The notes beneath the pieces are model-generated. The model was not told where the DNA came from and did no database searches. It worked only from the letters and a program-made list of their open reading frames with translations. DNA of 64,000 nucleotides. Origin: Rhodanobacteraceae bacterium. Lineage in GTDB: Bacteria > Pseudomonadota > Gammaproteobacteria > Xanthomonadales > Ahniellaceae. The stretch covers positions 88,996 to 152,995 of the forward strand of contig JADJFT010000002.1 in assembly GCA_016708465.1 (NCBI GenBank), in the 5' to 3' direction. The position numbers and the translations under genes are program-made. Below, piece after piece: positions 45,569 to 55,873 of the stretch; position 1 is the stretch's first letter; the number at the start of each line of letters is the position of its first letter.

Positions 45569-48539
45569 ATGCGCCCAGCCCTGGTCCTCTTACTTGCTGC
45601 GGTGCCTGCCATCGCGCTGTCGTTTGAGAGTCGCGAGCCGAATGACCCGCGTTGGCGTGCATTCGCGCAGCACGAAACATTGGAACAAGCGTCACTATTC
45701 CATGGCCTGCATTGGCGCCCCCTCGGGCCGACCGTGCAAGGCGGGCGCGTCGTCGATGTCGAGTCGATTCCAGGCCAGCCGTATGGCTTCTATGTCGCCT
45801 ATGCCAGCGGCGGCGTCTGGAAGACAACGAATAATGGTGTCGGCTTCGAGCCGTTAAGCGATGCACTGCCGACCATGATTACCGGCGATATCGCGGTCGA
45901 CCCGAATCGGCCCGAACGCTTGTGGATCGGCTCCGGCGAGGCGAATTCGTCACGTTCGAGCTACGGCGGTATGGGAGTGTTTCGTAGCGATGATGGCGGC
46001 AAGAGTTTTATCCATCTCGGCCTGACCGATGTCGATCGCATCAGTCGCGTGCTGGTGCATCCCACGGACGGCACACACGTCTGCGTCGCCGCGATCGGCA
46101 GCCTTTATTCCCAGAGTGGCCGTCGTGGTGTGTTCTGCACGCGCGACGACGGCACGACTTGGACACAAGTACTGAAAGGCGAGGGCGATACCGGCGTGAT
46201 CGATCTTGCCTTCGACCCGACGCAACCGGACACGATGTACGCATCGACTTGGGAACGCTCGCGCACCGCTTGGAACTTCGTCGAGTCAGGCGCCGGTTCG
46301 GGGATCTGGAAATCGGTGGATGCGGGTGCGACCTGGGCGCGACTTGGCGGCGGTCTGCCGAGCGGCAATCTGATCGGGCGCATCGGGCTCGCCGTCTCGG
46401 CTTCACAGCCCGGCACGTTGTATGCCAGCGTCGACAACTGGGCAGAACTACCGGCCGACCAGCAGGACCTCGGTGATCGCCCGTTATCGGTGCGGCGCCT
46501 GAAGCGCATGAGCAAAGACGAGTTCCTTGCACAGGACCCCGAGGAAATCGAAAGCTTCATTCGCAACAACGACCTCGATACCGAACTCGATGCCAAAACC
46601 CTGATCGCGAAGGTCAAGGCCGACGAGGTCAGCGTGCTGGATTTGCTGAACGCGCTGAATGATGCCGAGGCGGCGTTGTTCAACACCGACATCCATGGCC
46701 TTGAAATCTGGCGTTCCGACGATGCCGGCGGACACTGGCACAAGACCCACGCCGATGTGCTGAGTGAGGTGACCTACACCTATGGCTACTATTTTGGGCA
46801 AATCCGGGTTGCACCGGACGATGCCGAGCGTATTTACATGCTTGGTGTTCCGGTCATCACTTCGGCCGATGGTGGCAAGACGTTTTCCGGCGTGAATCCG
46901 CCGAGCGTGCATGTCGATCACCATGCTTGGTGGATCGATGCTGCGAACCCGAGCCGCATGATTGGCGGTAACGATGGCGGCCTCGATATCAGCTATGACG
47001 GCGGCAAGACTTGGCTCAAGCTCGATGCCCAGCCAGTCGGCCAGTTCTACACGATCGGCGTCGACATGGCCGAGCCGTTCAATATCTACGGCGGCCTGCA
47101 GGACAACGGCACCTGGAAAGGTTCGTCGGAAGCCAAATGGGACGACGCCGATGCCTGGTCTTTCATCGGCGGTGGCGATGGCATGCATGTCGCCATCGAC
47201 CCGCGTGACGCGACCGTCTACGCCGGTTACCAGTTCGGCTTTTATCGCTCGTCTGCGGGCCACGAGGTGCGGCCGCGCGAAAAGCTTGGCGCGCCGGCAC
47301 TACGTTACAACTGGAACACACCGGTGCTGCTGAGCCCGCACAATCCGGAAGTCGTTTACTTCGGTGCCAACCAACTGTTTCGTTCGTTCGACCGCGGCCG
47401 CACCTGGGGAGCGATCAGTCCCGATCTGACGACCAGCACGATGCGTGGCGACGTGCCCTACGCCACCATCACTTCGGTCAGCGAATCAGCGAAGCAGTTC
47501 GGTCTGATCTGGGCGGGGACCGATGACGGCCACGTTTGGGTCACCACCGGCAGCGGCAACGACTGGCGCGATGTCTCGGCGAAATTGCCGCAGCGCTGGG
47601 TGTCGCGCGTGGCCGCGTCGCAACATGTGCGTGAACGCGCCTACGTCAGTTTCAACACGTATCGCAACGACGAAGCGATTCCCTATGTCTTCGTCACCGA
47701 GAATCTCGGCAAAACCTGGAAATCGCTCAGTGCGAATCTGCCGGCCGAAGCGGTGAATGTGATCAAGGAAGATCCGGTCAACGCTGATGTGCTGTACGTC
47801 GGTAGCGACCGTGGCGTTTATGTGTCGCTGGATCGCGGCGGTGCGTGGCAAACACTCGACGCGGGGTTGCCGAATGTGCCGGTGCACGATTTGATCGTGC
47901 ATCCACGCGACCGCGAGTTGGTCGCGGCGACGCACGGGCGCAGCGTCTGGATTCTGGACGCATTGCCGGTGCAGGACCTGACCGCCGATGTGCGGTTGAA
48001 ACCGGCACATCTATTTCACGTCGATGCCGTTGAAGGCGACCGTGGCTGGCGTTCACGCCCGTCGCGCTGGTTCGACGAAACCCCCGATCTGCCCAAAGCC
48101 ACCATCCACTACTGGGCCAAGTCCGCCGGTACGGGAAAGCTCTGGGTGCTGAATTCCGACAAGCAACTGTTGAAGGAAATTGCAGTCCATGCCAAGCCCG
48201 GTATCAATCCGCTTGAATGGGATTTGCTGATTGATCCTGATCTCGCTCTGGCAGCGGAAAGCGCGAAGAATGAAAAACTCGCCGAGGAAGCACGCGTGGC
48301 TGCCGAGAAATTGCCGAAGGACGGTGAGGCCAAGACGGAGGACGACAGCGGACGGCTCGCAAAGACACCGTATGCCGAGTCCATCCGTCTCGGCCATCGC
48401 CTGTACCAGCCCAGGCGAATACACCTTGCAATTGCAGTTGGCCGAGACCACCTCGGAAACCCCATTCACCATCTCTGCCCCCGAGCCACGCAAGCCGCGT
48501 GCAGTCCCGGCAATGAAAATTCGCGGAAAACAGAACTGA
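45569..48539 (+). CDS. Secreted sortilin/VPS10-like BNR-repeat propeller protein (frame break near C-terminus)
   Basis: Excellent start: GGAGGAG 8 bases before ATG 45569; signal peptide MRPALVLLLAAVPAIALS. Many Asp-box/BNR repeats are present: SGGVWKTTNNG, GVFRSDDGGKSF, GIWKSVDAGATW, EIWRSDDAGGHW, DISYDGGKTW, QLFRSFDRGRTW, GVYVSLDRGGAW. The family is often annotated glycosyl hydrolase or sortilin-like; catalytic residues are not evident. The C-terminal part has an Ala/Glu/Lys helix. The frame switches near 48415: the corrected frame reads PGEYTLQLQLAETTSETPFTI and ends MKIRGKQN at 48539, matching the usual final beta domain. The uncorrected frame ends at 48583, inside hflK. Confidence 0.82.
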
Positions 48540-48579
48540 GCAATGAACTATGCTCGCGGTTCATGAAGGGAGAAAGTCG

Positions 48580-49644
48580 ATGAGCACGCCTGCAGAGCGT
48601 CTAGCAGAGTTGTTGCCGTTTGGACCGCGCGCGAGTCGTGGCGGTGGCGGTTCGGCACGCACACCGTTGGGTGGCGGCGGCGCAAAACTACCGCGTGGCA
48701 TGCTTGGCGCCATCATCGCGGGTGTGGTGCTGCTATGGCTGTTCTTCAGTTCTTATTACACCGTTCAGCCAGAAGGGCGTGCGGTGGTGAAGCGGCTCGG
48801 TGCAGTGATTGCGATCACTGACCCTGGCCTACACTTCAAGCTGCCGTTCGGTATCGATACCGTCGAATTTGTGGCGACCGAGCGCGTACTCAAACAGGAG
48901 TTCGGCTTCCGTACCCTGGTAACCGATGGCGAGCGCAGCGAATACGCGCAGGAAGATTTCCCGCAAGAGTCACTCATGCTCTCTGGCGATCTCAACATCA
49001 TCGACGTTGAATGGGTCGTGCAATACCGCATCAGTGATCCGATCAAATACCTGTACGGCATGCGCGATCCGACTCGGGCCTTGCGCGATATCAGCGAGTC
49101 GGTCATGCGTCGTGTCGTCGGCAACCGCATCGGTAGCGAAGTGCTGACCACAGCACGCGTCGACATCGCGAATCTGGCGCAGAAGGAAATCCAGGAGGCG
49201 ATGTCGAATTATGACGTTGGCATCCATGTCGTCACCCTGCAGTTGCAGGACGTGGTGCCACCCAAAGCGGTGCAGCCTGCGTTCAACGAGGTCAACGAGG
49301 CGCGCCAGGAGCGCGAGCGCATGATCAACGAGGCAACCAAGCGGCTGAACCAGGAAATTCCCAAGGCGAGTGGTGAAGCCAACCGGCTCATTGCAGAAGC
49401 AGAAGGCTACGCAACCGAGCGGGTGAACCAATCGCTTGGTGAAACCGCGCGCTTCCGCTCGATCCTTGCCGAATACCGCAGCGCACCGGCGGTGACGCGT
49501 GCGCGCATGTACATCGACACGATTCAATCGATCCTGCCGAACATCGGCAATGTGATGGTGGTGAAGGACGGCAAGACCGCGCCATTGCCGTATTTCGAGA
49601 TGCGCCGGCCGCGATCCACACCGGTTACGGAGACGCCGAAATGA
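48580..49644 (+). CDS. hflK: FtsH-modulating SPFH protein HflK
   Basis: ATG 48580 with GGGAGAAAG upstream. Gly-rich N-terminus, one membrane helix (MLGAIIAGVVLLWLFFSSYYTV), then the SPFH/band-7 domain (VQPEGRAVVKRLGAV, LHFKLPFGIDTVEFV, LTTARVDIANLAQKEIQEAM, DVVPPKAVQPAFNEVNEARQER) and a coiled coil. HflK with HflC forms the periplasmic cage that regulates the FtsH protease. Overlaps hflC by four bases (ATGA). Confidence 0.96.
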   Translation: MSTPAERLAELLPFGPRASRGGGGSARTPLGGGGAKLPRGMLGAIIAGVVLLWLFFSSYYTVQPEGRAVVKRLGAVIAITDPGLHFKLPFGIDTVEFVATERVLKQEFGFRTLVTDGERSEYAQEDFPQESLMLSGDLNIIDVEWVVQYRISDPIKYLYGMRDPTRALRDISESVMRRVVGNRIGSEVLTTARVDIANLAQKEIQEAMSNYDVGIHVVTLQLQDVVPPKAVQPAFNEVNEARQERERMINEATKRLNQEIPKASGEANRLIAEAEGYATERVNQSLGETARFRSILAEYRSAPAVTRARMYIDTIQSILPNIGNVMVVKDGKTAPLPYFEMRRPRSTPVTETPK

Positions 49645-50579
49645 AGTCGACCATTGCCACGATTTTTGCCTTCTTGGTCGCGATCGGCCTTCTGCAATCG
49701 ACCTATGTGATCGATCAGGCCGAACAAGCCATCCTCGTGCAGTTCGGCGAGCCGGTCGGTGATCTGGTGAATACCCCAGGCCTGCACTGGAAATTGCCGT
49801 TCATCCAGGACGTGCGTCGCTTCGACAAGCGCATCATGTCTTGGGATGGCGACGCCACCCAGATCCCGACACTTGGCCGCGAATTCGTGCTGGTCGACAC
49901 CACTGCACGCTGGCGCATCATCGACCCGCTCAAATTCCTGCGTTCGGTCCGCGACGAAGCGGGCGCACGCACGCGCCTCGACGATCTGGTCGACTCGGTG
50001 GCGCGTGACATCATTTCTGGCACCAATCTGGAAGAGATCATCCGCTCCAAGGATTGGAGTGTCGATGTGAAAGCGCTGGGCGAAGAAGGCGTGTCATTGG
50101 CGCAGGTCGACCTGACCAAGCCAAAAAAGGGCCGCGCAGTGCTGGAAAAGGAAATGCTGGCGGCGGCGTCAAAACTGATGCCGGAACTTGGCATCGAACT
50201 CGTTGACGTGCGCCTGAAGCGCATCAATTACATTGAGAGCGTCGGTCGCCAAGTCGAAACGCGCATGATTTCCGAACGCCAGAGTATTGCCGAGCGGTTC
50301 CGTTCCGAAGGTCAGGGCAAGAGCAGCGAAATCCTCGGCCAGATGGAACGCGAACTCCGCCAAATTCGTTCCGAGGCCGAACGCAAAGCTGCTGAAGTTC
50401 GCGGTAAGGCCGACGGCGAAGCAACCAAGATCTATGGCGAAACCTACGGCGCCGACCCGGAGTTTTTCGCCTTTCTGCGCACGCTCGAGAGCTATCAGGC
50501 GATGGGCGCGAATACCACGCTGGTACTCGACGCCGACTCCGAGTTCTTCCGCTATCTCGATTCGACGCGCGCGCGTTGA
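49641..50579 (+). CDS. hflC: FtsH-modulating SPFH protein HflC
   Basis: 312 residues. N-terminal membrane anchor (TIATIFAFLVAIGLLQSTYVI), band-7 domain (DQAEQAILVQFGEPV, GLHWKLPFIQDVRRFDKRI, VDTTARWRIIDPLKFL, ELGIELVDVRLKRINYIESV), then a coiled coil and C-terminal YGADPEFFAFLRTLESYQ, which is diagnostic for HflC. Partner of HflK; co-translated with it. Confidence 0.96.
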   Translation: MKSTIATIFAFLVAIGLLQSTYVIDQAEQAILVQFGEPVGDLVNTPGLHWKLPFIQDVRRFDKRIMSWDGDATQIPTLGREFVLVDTTARWRIIDPLKFLRSVRDEAGARTRLDDLVDSVARDIISGTNLEEIIRSKDWSVDVKALGEEGVSLAQVDLTKPKKGRAVLEKEMLAAASKLMPELGIELVDVRLKRINYIESVGRQVETRMISERQSIAERFRSEGQGKSSEILGQMERELRQIRSEAERKAAEVRGKADGEATKIYGETYGADPEFFAFLRTLESYQAMGANTTLVLDADSEFFRYLDSTRAR

Positions 50580-50588
50580 TCAGCGGTT

Positions 50589-50620
50589 TCGCGCCGGCGT
50601 CTCAATGGACGTCGGCGCGA
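50589..50620. terminator. Hairpin between convergent hflC and GGDEF genes
   Basis: TCGCGCCGGCGTC (50589-50601), 6-base loop, GACGTCGGCGCGA (50608-50620): 13 pairs with one G-U. It spans the stop of the minus-strand gene. No U-tract, so it is at best a Rho-assisted or blocking structure. Confidence 0.45.
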
Positions 50621-52428
50621 CGCCAAGTACCGCGGCCAGCCGCCTTGGCTGCGTAGAGCGCCTGATCGGCATCCGTCATCAGGCGATCACCGTCACTATC
50701 TGATCGCGATACCGCAATGCCGATGCTCGCCCCCAGCGGCAGACTGTGACCGCTCACCGCCAGCGGTTCCGTCATTGCCGCGCATACCGCGGTCGCCATC
50801 GTTTCAGCGGCCCTGATCGCGGCAGCTTGCTCGGGCATTTCCAGCAGCACGACAAATTCATCGCCGCCGATGCGTGCCACCAGATCGTTCGAACTGATGC
50901 AGGCGGCCAGACGTGTGGCAAAACAGCGGATCAGCGTGTCGCCGGCACCATGGCCATGGCCGTCATTGACCTGTTTCAAGTGGTCGATATCGAGAAATAA
51001 CAGCGCCACGGCGGATCCCTGTTGCACCGTGCCCGCCAATGCCTGTGACAACCGCGACTCGAACTCGCGCCGGTTTGCGAGCCCAGTCAGTGCGTCAATG
51101 CGCGCCTCACGCTCCAGTCGTTGTTCCGCGAGGCGTAGCTTGGCGTTGGCCGAACTCAGCTGCAGATTGGCACGGCGCTGCAGGACGAGAAATGTTGCGG
51201 TGACGAAAACGCCGCCGATCGCAATGGCGATCAGCAGCGCACGCCAGCGATTGCTGGCCGAGAGCAAGCGTTCGCGTTCGCCGGCAAGTTCCGATTCGCG
51301 CGCGAGGCGATGCAGCTCGAACTCCTGTTGCGCATAGCGCAGGCGCGCATCGAAATCGTCGCCGGCCATTGCCCGGTCGCGGCGGTCCATGGCCTCATCG
51401 AGTTCCATCAGACGCACCATCAGCGCGGCTGCATCACGGCGATCCGGCTGGCGCTGCAAAAGTGTCCGCAACAGCTCACGCAAGGCCCGCCGCTGCTCCG
51501 TCTGCATCACCAATTTTTCGAAACCCGCCACGGCTGCGCGTAGTTCCGTCTCCGCCAGTGCGAGTTCGCCACTGTCGCGCGCCGCGAGCCCGAGCACTTC
51601 ATGACCGAGCGCCGCAATCTGCGCATTGTCGAAGCGTTTTGCGACAGCGAGCGCACGTTCGCCCGCCGCTCGCTGCTCACTGATGTCGCGCGTGTTGCGC
51701 GCGATGCGTGCCAGTTCGAGATCCAGTTCGGAGATCAACTTGGGGTCGTCGAGCGCTGCCGCCACCGTGGTGGCTTTCAGCATTGCCGCGCGCGCAACGT
51801 CGGGGTGGCCGAGTTCGAGTTCAGCCCGGCCAAGGTTGCGTAACAGCCGCGCCCGCACCACGGCCGCGGTCTGCTCACCGAGCGCATCGATGCCACGTTG
51901 GGCGTAATCGCGCATCAACTGGTGCCGGCCAAGCTGCAGGGCCATCGACGAATAGGCGAGCATGACATCGGCGAGCAGGCCGCCATCCGGATGCTTTGCG
52001 AGCATTGCTTCGGCCGACCCAAGGCGGTGTTCACCATTGCTGAAGTCCTGCATCGCGATGCGGGCACGCGCTTCTGCGATCAGGCCGCGTACCGCGAGGT
52101 GATCGGCGCCCGACTTGCCGGCGGCGTCCACCGCCGCCGCGGCGGCATCGCGTTGGCAGGGCCAGTCCGCCATCACCCGACAAGCGTTTGCACGTGCCAA
52201 CTCGAGCCGCGCCTGTTCCTCGGACTGTCCATGACCGACCGCCTCAGCGATCAGCGCAGGCAATTGCGCGAGCACACGCTCGGGTTCCGACAACGCTTCC
52301 AGTTCGAGCGGATGGCGCTTCGAATCCGCGAGTGCCGCATACGCTGCGGAGGATGCACAAAGGAAAAAGAACAGCAGCCATCGTGGCCAGAATTCCGCAC
52401 GGACATTCCAGCGTCGTTGCAGATGCAT
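50602..52428 (-). CDS. Membrane GGDEF diguanylate cyclase with N-terminal periplasmic TPR-like domain
   Basis: Signal/anchor (RWLLFFFLCASSAAYAAL), then about 350 residues of helical repeats (ARAAMLKATTVAAALDDPKLISELDLELARIARNTRD and similar TPR-like pairs). A membrane helix (ALLIAIAIGGVFVTATFLVL) and coiled coil (LRLAEQRLEREARIDALTGLANRREF) lead into a GGDEF domain with LLFLDIDHLKQVNDGHGH and RIGGDEFVVLL, catalytically intact. The inhibitory RxxD site is absent (SSND). Architecture equals the 7TMR-less TPR-GGDEF proteins common in Lysobacterales. Sensor ligand unknown. Convergent with hflC. Confidence 0.9.
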   Translation of the reverse strand: MHLQRRWNVRAEFWPRWLLFFFLCASSAAYAALADSKRHPLELEALSEPERVLAQLPALIAEAVGHGQSEEQARLELARANACRVMADWPCQRDAAAAAVDAAGKSGADHLAVRGLIAEARARIAMQDFSNGEHRLGSAEAMLAKHPDGGLLADVMLAYSSMALQLGRHQLMRDYAQRGIDALGEQTAAVVRARLLRNLGRAELELGHPDVARAAMLKATTVAAALDDPKLISELDLELARIARNTRDISEQRAAGERALAVAKRFDNAQIAALGHEVLGLAARDSGELALAETELRAAVAGFEKLVMQTEQRRALRELLRTLLQRQPDRRDAAALMVRLMELDEAMDRRDRAMAGDDFDARLRYAQQEFELHRLARESELAGERERLLSASNRWRALLIAIAIGGVFVTATFLVLQRRANLQLSSANAKLRLAEQRLEREARIDALTGLANRREFESRLSQALAGTVQQGSAVALLFLDIDHLKQVNDGHGHGAGDTLIRCFATRLAACISSNDLVARIGGDEFVVLLEMPEQAAAIRAAETMATAVCAAMTEPLAVSGHSLPLGASIGIAVSRSDSDGDRLMTDADQALYAAKAAGRGTWRRADVH

Positions 52429-52532
52429 TCATGATTCCGAGGCGGCGGAGATTCCGTCCATTCTGCCATCACCGCAGCTCGGGTCGGCGATTTTCTCTGG
52501 TGGCCACAGGCCCCGTGCTCGGGTCGGTTCGA

Positions 52533-53519
52533 TCACCCGTCGTGTACGGCGAGTTGCGCGACCAAGTAATCCTCGGCCCAACTGTGCAGCGACCAGTCGC
52601 TGATGAAGCCGCAATGGCCGCCGTGTTCGGTGAGATCGAGTTGCACGTGTTCCGGCAGTTGCAGGGCAGTGAAATCCTCGACGGGAATGATCGGATCATC
52701 CTTCGCCATCAGGATCGACCCTGGCATCTGCAATGCCGCGAGCCGGCCTTCGTGAATCGCATAGCCGTCGAAATAGGCCTCGATCGTGCCGAAGTCGGTC
52801 TCGCGCAGGATCAGTTCTTGCGTCAGGCCGCGCATATCGAGCTTGAACAGATCAGGGCGGTGCGGATAGCGATCTGGGAACAGGTGCTGTTTGCGGCGCA
52901 ATGATTCGCGCCATTTGCGCATGAAATAGTCGTGGTAGAGCCGGTTGCGCTCGAGCGTGTCGAGGATGTTCATCGGGCGGATCGCTGGACACACCGCCAC
53001 GACTCGGGCCAGATCGATTCCGCGCGCTGGTGCACGCAAGGCCACGCGTAGCGCGAAATTGCCGCCCAGTGAGAATCCAGCAATCGTCAGTGGCCGTACC
53101 GAAAATTGCCGCGCGATCTCGGCGACTGCGCCGACCACCTCGTCGATCCGGCAGGAATGGAACACGGCTTCGTTCAGATGATGGGTATCGCCGTGGTCAC
53201 GTAGATTCAGCCGGAACACGTCGAAGCCCTCGCTGATCAGGCGCGCTCCGACATTCAGCAGATAGCTAGAATGCGCCGAACCTTCCCACCCGTGCAGCAA
53301 CACCACCAGTCCGAGCGCTTCGGTGCACACGTCTTGCATGGCATGGAAGCCTTGTAAGCGCACGCCATCACCGCAGTCGAGGATTACTTCTCGCGAACGC
53401 GATGCGAGCAGTTGATGGCGATGACGAAATCTCCAGCGTCGTATCGGACTCGACGCGAGGATGGATTGCACGTGTGGATTGCGAAACAACCCACGCGGCT
53501 GAAAGTCACGCGGAGACAT
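52533..53519 (-). CDS. Alpha/beta hydrolase, YheT family
   Basis: ATG 53519 overlaps the upstream acyltransferase stop by 14 bases. It starts with FQPRGLFRNPHVQSILAS, the YheT-type N-terminus. Hydrolase features: LVVLLHGWEGSAHSSY, FRLNLRDHGDTHHLNEAVFHS, nucleophile elbow GFSLGGNFALR, Asp in MAKDDPIIPVEDF, His in EHGGHCGFI. Substrate unknown; YheT relatives are thought to be carboxylesterases acting on lipids, consistent with the adjacent PlsC-like gene. Longer in-frame starts (53609) run into the neighbour's coding sequence. Confidence 0.88.
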   Translation of the reverse strand: MSPRDFQPRGLFRNPHVQSILASSPIRRWRFRHRHQLLASRSREVILDCGDGVRLQGFHAMQDVCTEALGLVVLLHGWEGSAHSSYLLNVGARLISEGFDVFRLNLRDHGDTHHLNEAVFHSCRIDEVVGAVAEIARQFSVRPLTIAGFSLGGNFALRVALRAPARGIDLARVVAVCPAIRPMNILDTLERNRLYHDYFMRKWRESLRRKQHLFPDRYPHRPDLFKLDMRGLTQELILRETDFGTIEAYFDGYAIHEGRLAALQMPGSILMAKDDPIIPVEDFTALQLPEHVQLDLTEHGGHCGFISDWSLHSWAEDYLVAQLAVHDG

Positions 53520-54405
53520 CGGCCTCGGCGACGCGATCAGCTTCTGCGATTGGGTCGAGGTCGTCCGCGGCATCACCGTTTCTCGCGCGCAGTGGCGGTG
53601 CTGGTTCAAATCCGAGCGCGATGATGATGGCGCGGCGTGCGGCTTCCGCCATGCGCTTGCGACCGCCCTCGGTTGCGAGCGGCACCGGGTCGAGAAAATG
53701 CACTTCCGCCACTGTCGCCGGTTCGCCGAGCAGCCGCAGGAAGTTTGGAAAGAATGCCTCCTTGCTACGGAAGCCGATCGGCTTGGCTGCTTGGCCGCGC
53801 CTTAGGTAGCGCAGGGCAACCGGTTGCGCCGACACATTGGCGTCGTAACAGGTCTGGAAGATGCGGGCGTGGAATGTGCGCACCTTGTCGACTTCGCCGG
53901 TGCCGCCTTCCGGGAATACGCCGACGCCGAATCCAGCGTTGAGGCGCTCGATCATCGCCTGCGATACCCGTGCCAGCGAATCATTACTACCGCGTTGGTG
54001 GTAGATGGTGCCGCCGCGGCTGGCGAGCCAACCGACCAGCGGCCAATGCGCGATTTCCGATTTCGCGACGAAACATACCGCGCGTTGCGAATGCAGCAGG
54101 CTGATGTCGAGCCATGAGCAGTGGTTCGCGACGAACAGAGTGGCCATTCGGCGAGGTTCGCCGACACATTTGAGTTGGAAGCCGAACACGCGCATCAAGC
54201 CACCCTGCCACCAGCGAATCATGCGGTGATCGAGACGCTCACCTGACGCCAGTAGCGCCGGTGCGAGGGGCGGCATCAAACACAGCACGGTGACTGGCAG
54301 GCCGATGGCGAGATGCACCAGCAGCCGTGGAACGCGCACGAGATAGCGCAGCGGCCGCTTCCAATCGCGCAGCGCAGGTTCCAATCTGGTCGTTGAGGCA
54401 TTCAT
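53506..54405 (-). CDS. 1-acyl-glycerol-3-phosphate acyltransferase-like (PlsC family)
   Basis: ATG 54405 (MNASTTRLEPALRDWKRPLRY). One N-terminal membrane helix (LLVHLAIGLPVTVLCLMPPLAPALL). The acyltransferase motif I is NHCSWLD (NHX4D), motif III is FPEGGTG in place of the usual FPEGTR, and VALRY marks motif IV. It probably acylates lysophospholipid at the inner membrane. The insertion of an extra Gly in motif III is typical of a subgroup rather than a defect. Operon with the YheT-like hydrolase. Confidence 0.88.
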   Translation of the reverse strand: MNASTTRLEPALRDWKRPLRYLVRVPRLLVHLAIGLPVTVLCLMPPLAPALLASGERLDHRMIRWWQGGLMRVFGFQLKCVGEPRRMATLFVANHCSWLDISLLHSQRAVCFVAKSEIAHWPLVGWLASRGGTIYHQRGSNDSLARVSQAMIERLNAGFGVGVFPEGGTGEVDKVRTFHARIFQTCYDANVSAQPVALRYLRRGQAAKPIGFRSKEAFFPNFLRLLGEPATVAEVHFLDPVPLATEGGRKRMAEAARRAIIIALGFEPAPPLRARNGDAADDLDPIAEADRVAEADVSA

Positions 54406-54492
54406 CGGCCCGGTATTCTCGCGCAATGTCACCACATGTAAAACAAGACTGATGGCGCTTTGATGGAGCGAATGCTCGATATTGCGCTGCAG

Positions 54493-55434
54493 TCAGTGGT
54501 CTTCCAGCCAGCGCATCAGGTCATTGCAGTGTTCTTCCCACCAGCGCGCTTCGGCGGCGAATGGGAAGGCGCGCGGGAATGCCGGGTCGTCGTAGCGAGT
54601 CGCGATCCAGGCGGCATGGTGGAGCTGGCGCATGATGCGTAGCGGTTCGATCAGCGCAAGTTCGCCGGGATCGAGCTCGCGGAACTCGCCATAACCTTCG
54701 AGTAGCGCAGCCTGCTGCGCCTCATCGCCGGACATCAGCATCCACAAGTCTTGGATGGCTGGACCGGTCGCGGCATCGTCGAGATCGACGAAATGCGGTC
54801 CGGCGTCGGTCCACAGCAAGTTGCCAGGGTGGCAATCGCCGTGCAGGCGCAGCGTGTGCGGTCGCACCGCGTCGAAGCGCTGGTCGAGGATCGTGGCGAT
54901 GTCAGCGGTCAGATGCTGGTAACGCGAGACCAGATGCGACGGTAGCAGTGCCGATGCCAGTACCTGCTGTGCCGAGCGGCGCACACGTAATTCGACATTG
55001 ATGCGTTCGCGCTCGGCGAATCGGCTGCGTGCGCCGACGGCGTGGATCCGGGCGATCAATCGCCCGAGCCATTGCGCGACTTCAAGCCCTTCGAGTTCCG
55101 GTGCGCGTCCACCGCGGCGCGGGAACACCGCCAAGCGCTGCGTATCGAAATCAAACAGGGTCTCGCCGTCGATTAGTAACGGCGCCACCACCGGTAATTC
55201 GGCTTCTGCCAACTCCTGCGTGAACGCGTGTTCCTCGCGGATTGCGGCATCGCTCCAGCGGCCGGCCCGGTAGAACTTCGCGATCAATGGTGCATCGCCT
55301 TCGATACCGACCTGATAGACGCGGTTCTCGAAACTGTTCAATGCCAACAAGCGCCCGTCTGGGTCGTAGCCGAGTGCGGCGACCGCGTCGAGCACGAAGT
55401 CCGGAGACAGTTCTGCGAACGGCGTTGCGTTCAT
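54493..55434 (-). CDS. srkA: Stress-response Ser/Thr kinase SrkA (RdoA/YihE)
   Basis: ATG 55434 (MNATPFAELSPDFVLDAVAALGYDPDGRLLALNSFENRVYQVG). APH-like kinase: lysine in LIAKFYRAGRWSDAAIREEH, catalytic loop LHGDCHPGNLLW, metal site HFVDLDDAATGPAIQDLW. 313 residues, family length. In E. coli it protects against stress-induced death and MazEF/Cpx effects. Start is 4 bases after the next gene's stop in the same direction. Confidence 0.92.
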   Translation of the reverse strand: MNATPFAELSPDFVLDAVAALGYDPDGRLLALNSFENRVYQVGIEGDAPLIAKFYRAGRWSDAAIREEHAFTQELAEAELPVVAPLLIDGETLFDFDTQRLAVFPRRGGRAPELEGLEVAQWLGRLIARIHAVGARSRFAERERINVELRVRRSAQQVLASALLPSHLVSRYQHLTADIATILDQRFDAVRPHTLRLHGDCHPGNLLWTDAGPHFVDLDDAATGPAIQDLWMLMSGDEAQQAALLEGYGEFRELDPGELALIEPLRIMRQLHHAAWIATRYDDPAFPRAFPFAAEARWWEEHCNDLMRWLEDH

Positions 55435-55438
55435 CGCG

Positions 55439-55873
55439 CTAGCGTGACGCAACCACGGCCAGCGTCAGTCGTGAAATGCAGACCAGTGCATCGTCGCGAT
55501 CAGTGATGCGAATCTCCCAGACTTGGGTGCTACGGCCGAGATGTAGCGGCCGCGCGGTGCCGATGACTTCACCTTCGCGCATCGCCTTCAGATGATTCGC
55601 GTTGATTTCAAGGCCGACACAACGGCTTCCGTCCTCTGGCAAACACATCCAGCCAGCCATCGACCCCAACGTTTCTGCCAGCGCAACCGACGCACCGCCG
55701 TGCAACAGGCCAAACGGCTGCTTGGTGCGATGATCGACCGGCATGGTGCCGCGCAGAAAGTCGTCGCCAATGTCGGTGATGCGGATGCCGAGTACCTCCG
55801 CGAGTGTGCCGCTGGCGCGCGTATCCGAGCCGTCGAGATTGATTTGTTTCTTGAAGATACTCATCGCGGTCAT
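55439..55873 (-). CDS. Hotdog-fold acyl-CoA thioesterase (YdiI/MenI/YbdB type)
   Basis: Starts within the hemF stop (ATGA). The 4HBT-type hotdog signature is QPFGLLHGGASVALAETLGSMAGWM with GLEINANHLKAMREGEVIGTARPLHLGRSTQVWEI. 144 residues. The YdiI/YbdB group hydrolyses aromatic or 1,4-dihydroxy-2-naphthoyl-CoA type thioesters; the substrate here is not determined. Codon 3 is followed by an alternative ATG at 55864. Confidence 0.9.
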   Translation of the reverse strand: MTAMSIFKKQINLDGSDTRASGTLAEVLGIRITDIGDDFLRGTMPVDHRTKQPFGLLHGGASVALAETLGSMAGWMCLPEDGSRCVGLEINANHLKAMREGEVIGTARPLHLGRSTQVWEIRITDRDDALVCISRLTLAVVASR

